Of a DNA stretch of 38,073 nucleotides, positions 23,232 to 30,912 are shown piece after piece (position 1 is the stretch's first letter; the number at the start of each line of letters is the position of its first letter). The stretch is taken from the NCBI GenBank assembly GCA_016866255.1, contig VGMY01000019.1, positions 1 through 38,073 on the forward strand, in the 5' to 3' direction. Position numbers and translations under genes: made by a program. A model generated the notes under the pieces. It was not told the origin of the DNA and made no database searches. It saw only the letters and a program-made list of their open reading frames with translations. The stretch is from Bacteroidota bacterium (GTDB lineage: Bacteria; Bacteroidota; Bacteroidia; Flavobacteriales_D; Crocinitomicaceae).

Positions 23232-25901
23232 ATGACGCCAAAAAACAGAATCCTAACCGCCTTTAAATGGGCGCTTGCAGGGGCATTACTGCTTATCGTA
23301 GGTCTTTCTTTGTCGCTGTATGTATTCCAAGATCGCATTTGCAACGCTGTATTAAACGAGGTCGGCAAGCAATTTAAAGAACCCGTATATTTTAAGAACG
23401 CAGACCTTGCCTTTTGGGCGACCTTCCCAAATCTAGCTGTGAATATTAACGAGGTTCGAATTAACGACGCTTTTCCGAACCCTAAAAAACAAGGAAAACT
23501 GTTATCCGCCAAAAGAATTCGCCTGATATTTAACCCATGGGATTTGTGGAACGAAAATTACCACATTAAAGTTGTCGAATTGAAGAAGGGAGAACTTAAC
23601 CTCAGAATTTCAAAAAACGGAGCAACTAATTATCATATTTTTCGCCCATCACCAAATGCGAACAGCAGTCCTCTGACGGTAAAAATAAGCAGCTTCAGAA
23701 CCCTTGATTTCAAAGTCAATTACCTGAATGCCGCAGACAATCAAATTGCGAAAACTACCTTACAAGAAATGACGTTTTCAGGCGCCATGAACAATCTTAA
23801 TTTTGCCCTGATGGCCAGAGGGGATTTCAATTTGAATGAAATTCAATCGGGATCTGTTGTAATGATTCGAAATAAACCGGTAAAGGTCAATCTCTCCCTA
23901 GATATTGACGCTTCTCAGGGAAGAATTCAGTTTCCCACGTCCAAGGTGCTCATAGCGGGGATACCGCTAAATCTGGGAGGCATTTACTCTCCAGACAGCA
24001 TGAACATATTGCTCAGTGCCTTTTCCTTACCCTTGACCGATGTGGTCAATAAGTTATCGCTGGAATCGGCGCAAAAAGAGGTTCAGACCTATAAAGGGAG
24101 GGGAACGGTCGACTTCCGTTTAAGGCTATCTTCCAATCCTTCCCATCCTAAAACTGCTATCGATTGTAGGTTCGAGGTGAACAAGGGCCATTTACAAGAA
24201 CCCATTAAACACACTCACATAACAGGTTTGTCCATGAAGGGGAGCTACACAAGCAACGGCGAACCCGAAAAGGACCAAATCCGCTTGTCAAATTTAAAAT
24301 TTAAAAGTGTGGCCGGGCTCTTCAAAGCCAATTTAACCATCCATAACTTCATCAATCCTAATCTTAAGGGAAGCGCACATGGAGCATTGGATTTGGAAAT
24401 CGTAAATAAGTTGTTCAAAAACGATTATTTGAATCAGGTTACAGGCTTGGCAAAATTGAAGGCTGACTTTGACCTTGACTTGGCTCGTAACGTCAGGGTT
24501 CATAGGGTAAACGGAACATTACAACTTAACAATGTAGGGTTTAAAGCCCTGAACGATCATAGAACTTTCGAGCGCATTAACGGAATTTTTACGTTGCGGG
24601 GTAGCGAGGTTGGCATTGAAGGAGCTACCCTTTCCATAAATCGGAGCGATGTTGCCTTGGACGGGCGTTTTGGAAATGTTTACAACTACTTGTCCAATTC
24701 CGGGAATTTACAGGTGGATTGTAAACTGGAAAGTCAAAACCTATTCGTTGAGGACTTGGGAAAAACCACGCGAGAGGAAAAACGAGAAAATGTAGGAAAG
24801 CAATTTGTTTTACCTAAAAATATTGATGGAATCATTGCACTCAAAGCACAGCACATATCCTATGAGAATCATTCATTCTATCAATTAGGTGGAAACATCA
24901 GCCTTGGCGAAGGGGTGCTTAATTTTCCTTCTTTATCGTTTCGTAACGGCGGTGCAGATATCCTCGGAAGTGTAAACATTCGCGAAGACGCTCCAGAGCA
25001 TTTGTTAATTAGCGCTAAACTGCATTCCGGCAATATTCATTTTGCTCCCTTTTTTCGGGAGTGGAACAACTTTGACCAAGAGGTGATTACCGCCCAACAA
25101 ATATCGGGGATTGCTCAAACAGAGTTGGATTTTTTTGCGCCGTTCGATTTGATTGGGGGAATAGAACTTCATGAAATTAAAGTGAATGCTCGTATTAAAG
25201 TTTTGAACGGATCTTTAAGGAATGTCAAGGCCTTAGAAGAAGTTGCGTCGAGTTTGAAAACCAATACGGGAAAGTTACTCATTGGTAAAAAGAACTTAGA
25301 AAATTTTGAACGCAACCTTAACAACATTGCATTTCGCACCCTTGAGAACACCTTGGTCATTGAGCGAGGCGTCCTAACCATTCCCAACATGCGCATAGAG
25401 TCCAGCGCTATGAATCTTGAACTTTCGGGAACCCATTCTTTTGAACAACAAATTGACTACCGCATTAAATTCGATTTCAGAGAACTTTTAGGCGAAGATC
25501 GAGATGCCGAATTTGGATTGGTAATGGACGACGGAACAGGACCTAAAATTTACTTAAGAATGTACGGGCATTTGGATGACCCCGTCATTGAATGGGATAA
25601 ATTTTCCAAAAAACAGGATTTAAAGGAGCAGTTAGTTCAGGAAAAAGAAACCATTAAATCCATTCTTAAAACCGAATTCGGGGTTTTCAAAAACGATTCT
25701 ACCGTAAAAGAAATTAAGGAAACGAAGGAAACAAAAGAGGTGGTAAGAGTCAACTTCCATTCGCCTAAAGTTGAAAATAAAGCGGAAAAAACAAAAGCAG
25801 TCACCCCCGCACCGAAAGAAAATAAACTAAAATCTAAATTGAACCAATGGAAAACCGAACAAAATCAAAGCAATGTTTCGGTAGTGGTAAAAAAAGGTTA
25901 A
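23232..25901 (+). CDS. AsmA-like (AsmA/TamB superfamily) membrane-anchored protein
   Basis: An 889-residue protein with one N-terminal membrane helix (residues about 13-31). A typical AsmA N-terminal region follows (FKEPVYFKNADLAFWATFPNLAVNINEVRI), then a long repeating beta-strand region and an AsmA C-terminal-like part (NNIAFRTLENTLVIERGVLTIPNMRIESSAMNLELSGTHSFEQQIDYRIKF in pieces). AsmA-like proteins are thought to form periplasm-spanning grooves that carry phospholipids between membranes; this role is inferred from the family. The last ~90 residues are charged and low in complexity (IKETKETKE, then Lys/Pro-rich). recO follows 13 bases later, probably on the same transcript. Confidence 0.85.
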   Translation: MTPKNRILTAFKWALAGALLLIVGLSLSLYVFQDRICNAVLNEVGKQFKEPVYFKNADLAFWATFPNLAVNINEVRINDAFPNPKKQGKLLSAKRIRLIFNPWDLWNENYHIKVVELKKGELNLRISKNGATNYHIFRPSPNANSSPLTVKISSFRTLDFKVNYLNAADNQIAKTTLQEMTFSGAMNNLNFALMARGDFNLNEIQSGSVVMIRNKPVKVNLSLDIDASQGRIQFPTSKVLIAGIPLNLGGIYSPDSMNILLSAFSLPLTDVVNKLSLESAQKEVQTYKGRGTVDFRLRLSSNPSHPKTAIDCRFEVNKGHLQEPIKHTHITGLSMKGSYTSNGEPEKDQIRLSNLKFKSVAGLFKANLTIHNFINPNLKGSAHGALDLEIVNKLFKNDYLNQVTGLAKLKADFDLDLARNVRVHRVNGTLQLNNVGFKALNDHRTFERINGIFTLRGSEVGIEGATLSINRSDVALDGRFGNVYNYLSNSGNLQVDCKLESQNLFVEDLGKTTREEKRENVGKQFVLPKNIDGIIALKAQHISYENHSFYQLGGNISLGEGVLNFPSLSFRNGGADILGSVNIREDAPEHLLISAKLHSGNIHFAPFFREWNNFDQEVITAQQISGIAQTELDFFAPFDLIGGIELHEIKVNARIKVLNGSLRNVKALEEVASSLKTNTGKLLIGKKNLENFERNLNNIAFRTLENTLVIERGVLTIPNMRIESSAMNLELSGTHSFEQQIDYRIKFDFRELLGEDRDAEFGLVMDDGTGPKIYLRMYGHLDDPVIEWDKFSKKQDLKEQLVQEKETIKSILKTEFGVFKNDSTVKEIKETKETKEVVRVNFHSPKVENKAEKTKAVTPAPKENKLKSKLNQWKTEQNQSNVSVVVKKG

Positions 25902-25914
25902 TTATCTTAGGCGG

Positions 25915-26574
25915 GTGAATACTACCGCAACGGGATTCTTTGTACAACGCAACATCTTTTCAACCCGAGCAAAAATCTTGGGTTTCTACATCGAAAATGA
26001 AGGGCTAAGCTCTTTTTTGTTGTTTCCTGCAAAAAATCAAACGCCCTTAATTCCCTTTGTTCGGTATGAATTGGAATATAAAGCAAATCAAAGCGCTAAC
26101 ATTATTAAGCGCCTGGAAATGGTCAGTTTGAACACTTCGTGGTGCGCAAATCCCCAGCGATTAGCCATCGCTTTTTTTGTGTGCGAAGTAATTCAACAAA
26201 CCTGCTTACAGAAAAACTTTGACGCTCAAGCGAATGCGGTCCTTTTGGCAACAGAACAAAAACTCATGCATTCCAATAACCTGTTTATTATTCCTCTGGA
26301 TTTTTTGTGCCAATGGATGGAGGTGTTGGGGTATTTGCCGGAGGCCATTGATAACGCGAACGATTTTGAAGTGCAAGAGGGAGTTTTCTCCTACCACACG
26401 CATAAAAAAACAGCGGGGGCCACCGCTTGGAATCGCCTTTTGCTCAAACAAGATGTGGCTGACAAAGAGGAATTGAGGGAGGCGTTTTATTTAATGCTCA
26501 ACTACCTAAACGCTCAAGTTCCCCATTTTAATGTCCATCAAACGGTCAGCATCCTTCAACAAATCTTTCATTAG
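25915..26574 (+). CDS. recO: DNA repair protein RecO
   Basis: RecO helps load RecA onto SSB-coated DNA in the RecF pathway and anneals strands. The 219-residue protein is shorter and more diverged than most RecO. It keeps the N-terminal OB-fold outline (TGFFVQRNIFSTRAKILGFYIENEGLSSFLLFPAK) and the helical domain with PQRLAIAFFVCEVIQQTC, LDFLCQWMEVLGYLPE and EVQEGVFS, which match Bacteroidota RecO. There are no zinc-binding cysteine pairs. Translation starts with GTG at 25915, 13 bases after the AsmA-like gene; no ATG fits the family N terminus. Confidence 0.82.
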   Translation: MNTTATGFFVQRNIFSTRAKILGFYIENEGLSSFLLFPAKNQTPLIPFVRYELEYKANQSANIIKRLEMVSLNTSWCANPQRLAIAFFVCEVIQQTCLQKNFDAQANAVLLATEQKLMHSNNLFIIPLDFLCQWMEVLGYLPEAIDNANDFEVQEGVFSYHTHKKTAGATAWNRLLLKQDVADKEELREAFYLMLNYLNAQVPHFNVHQTVSILQQIFH

Positions 26575-26619
26575 GTTGTTGCTTATCCGTTAACATTTTT
26601 GCAAACCAACTTTTACATT

Positions 26620-27195
26620 ATGAAAAAATTATGCTTAATTGCCGTATCCCTTATCGCTTTATCTTTTGTTGTTGTTACTCAAGGTTCTTGGACCTTAGAC
26701 ACGGCACATTATCGCCTCGGATTTACAGCCGTTCACATGGGCATTTCTGACGCCAACGGCTGTTTTGAGAAGGTTGAATGCACGGTAACCACTACCAACG
26801 ACAAAGACTTTTCGGACGCCACCTTTGATCTAGTTGCCGATGCCTCATCCATCAACACAGGACACAAAGGCCGAGACACCCACCTTCAGTCCGAAGATTT
26901 TTTTGCGATCAGTCAATACCCAAGGATTCAATTCAAATCCACCTCATGCACTAAATTAAAGGGTAAAAAATATGCCCTCACCGGTAATTTATCAATGCAC
27001 GGCATTACCCAAGAGGTCAAGTTAACAGCTACCCACAACGGCAACGCTAAAAATAGGGCGGGAATTGATGTTGCCGGATTTAAAATTACAGGAAAGTTCA
27101 ATCGTTTGGATTTTGGAATTGGAAAAAATACTCCTGAATTGGTGGTATCGAATGAAATAAAGTTAGTTGCTGATATTGAAGTAATTAAAAATTAG
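26620..27195 (+). CDS. YceI family periplasmic protein, copy 1
   Basis: A 191-residue exported protein with signal peptide MKKLCLIAVSLIALSFVVV, probably cut near Thr20-Gln21. The mature part is a lipocalin-like YceI barrel: GSWTLDTAHYRLGFTAVHMGISDANGCFEKVECTV (in pieces), SINTGHKGRDTHLQSEDFFAISQYPRIQFKS, YALTGNLSMHGITQEVKL and FNRLDFGIG. YceI proteins bind isoprenoid or other lipid chains in a central cavity. The ATG at 26620 is preferred to an upstream TTG (26599). A second YceI gene follows 3 bases after its stop. The pair precedes a fatty-acid desaturase. Confidence 0.92.
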   Translation: MKKLCLIAVSLIALSFVVVTQGSWTLDTAHYRLGFTAVHMGISDANGCFEKVECTVTTTNDKDFSDATFDLVADASSINTGHKGRDTHLQSEDFFAISQYPRIQFKSTSCTKLKGKKYALTGNLSMHGITQEVKLTATHNGNAKNRAGIDVAGFKITGKFNRLDFGIGKNTPELVVSNEIKLVADIEVIKN

Positions 27196-27198
27196 TGG

Positions 27199-27747
27199 GT
27201 GTTTAAGAATTTTATTCTCTTGTTGTTCATGTTGTGGCACCCGGAAGTTTTTGCCCAAACCGAGCAGACCCTTATGTCCAACGAATCGAACTATGTTTTG
27301 ACAAAAAACTCAAAAGTAAGATTGCAATCGAATGATTTCTTCGGTTATTTTACCAGGGTTCAAGGGCGAATATCGACGAACGATTCCTCACAAGTGACGT
27401 GTTTTGATTTGGTAATTGACGTGAACTCATTAACATTCAACATGGAGGGAATGGCTCAACATGCCAAGTCAGCAGATTTTTTTGATGCGGGTAATTATCC
27501 TACAATAACATTTTTTGGAAAAGACATGGTTTTAACCGACTCTACAACAAGCGTTGATGGAATGATGAGGGCAAAAGGCGTGGAGATCGAAAAAAACATT
27601 CCTTTCACCGTTTTGTTTATGCCAAAGAATGTTGTGAAATTGGAGGCTGCGTTTTCGATTAAACGCTCTGATTTTGGAATAGGCGATATAGATGTTGTGA
27701 GCGATGAGGTACTGGTTTTTGCGGAATTGCTGGCAAAAAAAAAGTAA
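27199..27747 (+). CDS. YceI family periplasmic protein, copy 2 (GTG start)
   Basis: A 182-residue exported protein starting with GTG. The short signal peptide ends PEVFA, followed by Gln20. It has the same fold as copy 1 but is strongly diverged: LIDVNSLTFNMEGMAQHAKSADFFDAGNYPTITFFGK and the final SIKRSDFGIGDIDVVSDEVLV match the YceI pattern, while the N-terminal strands are shortened. It begins 3 bases after the first YceI stop, so the two are translated from one message. The lipid bound is unknown; different cavities in the two copies would fit different ligands. Confidence 0.85.
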   Translation: MFKNFILLLFMLWHPEVFAQTEQTLMSNESNYVLTKNSKVRLQSNDFFGYFTRVQGRISTNDSSQVTCFDLVIDVNSLTFNMEGMAQHAKSADFFDAGNYPTITFFGKDMVLTDSTTSVDGMMRAKGVEIEKNIPFTVLFMPKNVVKLEAAFSIKRSDFGIGDIDVVSDEVLVFAELLAKKK

Positions 27748-27777
27748 TTGATTAGATAAAAATTAAACTTATTTTTA
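27748..27777 (+). promoter_or_regulatory. Possible promoter before the desaturase
   Basis: TTG (27748-27750), a 19-base gap, then TATTTTTA (27770-27777), one base off the -7 consensus, ending 4 bases before the desaturase ATG. It would allow the desaturase group to be transcribed separately from the YceI genes. Confidence 0.4.
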
Positions 27778-27781
27778 CCAA

Positions 27782-28897
27782 ATGAAAGATAAATTTATTG
27801 CACCATCGTTTTTGCGGAGTCCTAATTTAGCTTTCCACAGAACACTGACCCAACGGGTTAATGCTTATTTCGCTGAAAAAAACATTTCACGGCATGCGAA
27901 TGGAGGAATGATTGTCAAAACAATCTTTATGTTATTGCTTTATTTCATCCCCATCGTTTTTTCTTTTTACACGGAATCCCCTCTGGCATATATTGCTTTG
28001 TGGACATTGGCAGGACTTGGTATGGCGGGTCTTGGGCTCTCGGTAATGCACGACGCAAACCATGGGGCGTATTCCAACAGTAAGAAGGTAAATTATTTCG
28101 TGGGAAGCATTATGTATTTTATTGGGGGTAACCCAACCAATTGGAAAATTCAACACAATGTTTTACACCATACCTTTACCAACATTGATGGATACGACGA
28201 GGACATCGACCCTCCTGTTCCAATCCTGCGATTTTCCCCTTATTCCGCTTGGAAACCGATCCATAAGTACCAACACATTTACGTATGGTTTTTTTATTCT
28301 TTAATGACCATCATGTGGTTCCTAACCAAAGATTTTCAACAAGCCCATCGCTACAACCGCAAGGGCCTGACAAAAACCCAAGGGTTAACTTACGCTCAAC
28401 ATATGGCTTATATCCTTTTTGGTAAGGTTATCTATGCGATATTGGTTTTGTTTTTACCCCTCTATTTCGCCCAGGTATCTTGGCAGGTTGTCATCATTTC
28501 ATTCGTTTTAATGCAATTGCTCGCTGGCTTGACGCTTTCTCTGGTTTTTCAACCCGCCCACGTAATTCCCGACACAGCTTTCACTCAACCTAACGACTCA
28601 GGGGATGTCGAAGCCGATTCCAAGGTTCATCAATTATACACTACCGCTAATTATTCCATGAAATCACGTTGGTTCACATGGTTTGTTGGCGGATTGAATT
28701 TTCAAGTGGAACATCATCTTTTTCCGAACATTTGCCACGTTCATTATCGCGCCTTGTCCAACATCGTGAAAGCCACTGCGGAAGAGTTTAACTTGCCTTA
28801 TCATAGCAACCGAACCTTTGTGTCTGCGCTTCGTTCGCACATTAGAATGCTAAAACTTTTAGGACAAAAAGAATGCCCTAACTACGTTCATGTGTAA
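27782..28897 (+). CDS. Membrane fatty-acid desaturase (acyl-lipid/acyl-CoA, front-end-like)
   Basis: A di-iron membrane enzyme that introduces double bonds into acyl chains using O2 and reducing equivalents. All three His boxes are present: HDANH at 90-94, HNVLHH at 125-130 and QVEHH at 308-312. The Gln in the third box and the sequence NFQVEHHLFPN are typical of the linoleoyl-CoA/delta-6 front-end desaturase family. The usual cytochrome b5 domain is absent, so electrons must come from a separate donor. There are four to six membrane segments. At 371 residues it is normal for bacterial members. Regiospecificity cannot be judged. It follows two YceI genes and is followed without a gap by a YjbR-like gene. 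Confidence 0.92.
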   Translation: MKDKFIAPSFLRSPNLAFHRTLTQRVNAYFAEKNISRHANGGMIVKTIFMLLLYFIPIVFSFYTESPLAYIALWTLAGLGMAGLGLSVMHDANHGAYSNSKKVNYFVGSIMYFIGGNPTNWKIQHNVLHHTFTNIDGYDEDIDPPVPILRFSPYSAWKPIHKYQHIYVWFFYSLMTIMWFLTKDFQQAHRYNRKGLTKTQGLTYAQHMAYILFGKVIYAILVLFLPLYFAQVSWQVVIISFVLMQLLAGLTLSLVFQPAHVIPDTAFTQPNDSGDVEADSKVHQLYTTANYSMKSRWFTWFVGGLNFQVEHHLFPNICHVHYRALSNIVKATAEEFNLPYHSNRTFVSALRSHIRMLKLLGQKECPNYVHV

Positions 28898-29254
28898 ATG
28901 AACCTTGATCAAATCAGGTCGTTTTGTCTTTCATTTCCTTACGTTACGGAGGGATTCCCATTCAATGAAACAACGCTTGTGTTCAAGGTTGGAGGTAAAA
29001 TGTTCTTGCTGGTTGATGTTCATGAAGCAGAGCACATTACGCTAAAATCAAGCCCCTCGGAATTGGAAGACTTGACGGAACGATACGACTGGATAACCCG
29101 CGGTTTTCATATGAATAAAACGCATTGGCTTACCCTTAATTTATCATCGCTGCATGCTTCACAATCCATGGCGGAAAACCTCATGTTAACTTCGTATAAT
29201 TTGGTATACCAGGGACTCACCAAAAAAATAAGACAAGACCTTGAGAATCGATAA
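28898..29254 (+). CDS. MmcQ/YjbR family protein
   Basis: A 118-residue protein of the MmcQ/YjbR family, a small alpha/beta fold with possible DNA binding (CyaY-like shape). Typical features: an N-terminal helix then LSFPYVTEGFPFNETTLVFKVGGKMFLLVDV, a central ITLKSSPSE, and the C-terminal TRGFHMNKTHWLTLNL followed by a helix with SYNLVYQGLTKK. The function is not established in any organism. Its ATG follows the desaturase stop directly (no spacer), and its 3' end overlaps the S4 gene by 14 bases. Confidence 0.88.
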   Translation: MNLDQIRSFCLSFPYVTEGFPFNETTLVFKVGGKMFLLVDVHEAEHITLKSSPSELEDLTERYDWITRGFHMNKTHWLTLNLSSLHASQSMAENLMLTSYNLVYQGLTKKIRQDLENR

Positions 29255-29630
29255 GTACATTTGGGCTGTACGTTTGGCAAAGACGCGTTCAATTTCCACG
29301 GAGTTGGTTGTCAAGAAAAAGGTGTTTTGTAATGGCCAACCGGTGAAGGCCGCCAAAGAAGTCAAGCCAGGAGATGTCCTTAAATTTCAAAAAGCCAATG
29401 CTTGGTTTTCTTATAAAGTGCTGGAGTTAACCGAAAAGCGCATTGGCGCTGCATTGGTGCCAACGTACCTGTTAGACATCACTTCTGAAGAAGAAAGGTT
29501 AAAATGGCGAAATTATATCGAGGCTCAAAAAGTCTACCAGCATTACGGAACGGGAAAACCAACCAAAAAAGACCGCAGGGATATTACCCAATTTACCGAT
29601 GGAGCCACCTGGTTCAACGAGGAAGTTTGA
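29241..29630 (+). CDS. S4-domain RNA-binding protein (Hsp15/HslR-like)
   Basis: A 129-residue protein with an N-terminal S4 RNA-binding domain: RIDKYIWAVRLAKTRSISTELVVKKKVFCNGQPVKAAKEVKPGDVLKF (in pieces). The C-terminal part is basic. Hsp15-like proteins recycle free 50S subunits that carry a nascent chain; the exact role in Bacteroidota is inferred. Translation must start at the TTG at 29241, because the S4 domain begins right there (family members read MRIDKY) and no ATG or GTG is near. The start lies inside the end of the YjbR gene, so coupled translation is likely. Confidence 0.87.
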   Translation: MRIDKYIWAVRLAKTRSISTELVVKKKVFCNGQPVKAAKEVKPGDVLKFQKANAWFSYKVLELTEKRIGAALVPTYLLDITSEEERLKWRNYIEAQKVYQHYGTGKPTKKDRRDITQFTDGATWFNEEV

Positions 29631-29639
29631 AAAAAAAAG

Positions 29640-29647
29640 TATATTTG
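29640..29647 (+). promoter_or_regulatory. -7 element TATATTTG before the FadL-type gene
   Basis: TATATTTG matches TAnnTTTG exactly and ends 6 bases before the ATG at 29654. It supports that ATG over the long upstream open frame, which would run through the S4 gene. Confidence 0.5.
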
Positions 29648-29653
29648 GGGTTA

Positions 29654-30907
29654 ATGCAACCTAACAGGCCTTTATTTATCTGGACGGCTATATTTGCTTT
29701 AAGCTTGTTTAACACCTTTTTTTCTCAAGGCTTTCAGGTAAATTTTCAAGGACAAAAGCAACAAGGCATGGGTTGTGCAGGATCCGCTTTGATGCAAGAT
29801 GCTTCTGCTTTGTTTTACAACCCCGGAGCAGCTTGTTTTGCTTCAGCGAGCGAAGTCAATGTCGCTTCGACCCCCATTTTCGCAAACGTCATGTACGTTG
29901 ATTCATCGACCCAAGAGGTATTTCGGACAAAAAACCCTGTAGGGACTCCCTTTGCTGCCTATGCATTAATCCAATCAAAGAAGTCCCATCGGTTAGCATG
30001 CGGGATTTCCATTACGACGCCCTTCGGAAGCACTGTTCAATACGAGGAGGCATGGATTGGTCGCTTTGCGATTACCCGATTAGCCATGAAGGTTTTTCAC
30101 ATTCAGCCAACGGTTTCGTTTAAAGTTACCGACAATATTGGTGTTGGGGCGGGATTCGTTTGGTCGCCTGGTGAGGTGGAGCTCGAAAAAGATCTTCCTG
30201 TGCAGTTCAACGATGGCACCTTTGGCCATGCTAAGATTTCCGGTACAGCAAGGGGGTTCGGGTATAATGCGGGTGTTTTTTACAATTCCGGTGGTTTTCT
30301 ATCCGCAGGACTTTCTTATCGTTCGGGCATCAACATGGCGGTCAAAACCGGAACGGTCGAGTTTCAAGTACCCGGTGGTTTGGAGGCTAATTTCCCCAAT
30401 GGATCGCTAACCTCCAGCTTGCCACTTCCGTCCGTTGTTACCTTAGGGTTGAATGTTAAACCCTGCAAGAACTGGAATGCAGTGTTGGACGTAAATTATG
30501 TTGGTTGGAAAACGTATGATACCTTATCCTTTGATTATGCCACGAACACGTCCTCGTTGCTTGACACTAAATCTGCCCGAAGGTATAAGAGTATTTTGGC
30601 TTTTCGAGCAGGACTGCAATTTGCCGCGATTTCCGACGAATCTGGTCCAAAGCTCATCGGGAGGATCGGTGGTGGATTTGGCTTTTCTCCGGTTCAAAGC
30701 GGGCATGTTACTCCCGAAACGCCCGATGCCGACCGTTGGTATGGAACAGCGGGATTATCTTACGTTTTTTCTCAGCATTTCAGCTTAGATGCATCGCTTT
30801 ATGCAACAAAACTCCAGCGAGCTGATACCAACTACGAAACGGGATTAAGTGGAACTTTCACCACTATTGCTTTTTGTCCGGGCTTTGGTGTAAATTACAA
30901 ATGGTAA
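29654..30907 (+). CDS. OmpP1/FadL family outer-membrane transporter
   Basis: A 417-residue barrel protein that brings hydrophobic compounds such as long-chain fatty acids across the outer membrane. The signal peptide ends FNTFFS, then Gln25. The N-terminal hatch motif is clear: QGMGCAGSALMQDASALFYNPGAACF. Strands characteristic of FadL follow, with TTPFGSTVQYEEAWIGRF, SFKVTDNIGVGAGFVW, LPLPSVVTLGLNVKP and the C-terminal FCPGFGVNYKW ending in an aromatic residue. An open frame extends upstream to 29504 but only as an overlap with the S4 gene. The downstream SGNH-like gene begins 5 bases after its stop; the FadL-SGNH pairing is common in Bacteroidota. Confidence 0.93.
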   Translation: MQPNRPLFIWTAIFALSLFNTFFSQGFQVNFQGQKQQGMGCAGSALMQDASALFYNPGAACFASASEVNVASTPIFANVMYVDSSTQEVFRTKNPVGTPFAAYALIQSKKSHRLACGISITTPFGSTVQYEEAWIGRFAITRLAMKVFHIQPTVSFKVTDNIGVGAGFVWSPGEVELEKDLPVQFNDGTFGHAKISGTARGFGYNAGVFYNSGGFLSAGLSYRSGINMAVKTGTVEFQVPGGLEANFPNGSLTSSLPLPSVVTLGLNVKPCKNWNAVLDVNYVGWKTYDTLSFDYATNTSSLLDTKSARRYKSILAFRAGLQFAAISDESGPKLIGRIGGGFGFSPVQSGHVTPETPDADRWYGTAGLSYVFSQHFSLDASLYATKLQRADTNYETGLSGTFTTIAFCPGFGVNYKW

Positions 30908-30912
30908 ATCTT

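Noticed and set aside
25710..25740. Short tandem repeat encoding IKETKETKE in the AsmA-like gene
   Set aside because: Only about two and a half units, in a charged tail; no sign of slippage or frame change.
29504..29653. 50-codon extension of the FadL-type gene
   Set aside because: It overlaps the S4 gene in another frame and has no signal-peptide character; a promoter and a proper signal peptide occur at the ATG at 29654.
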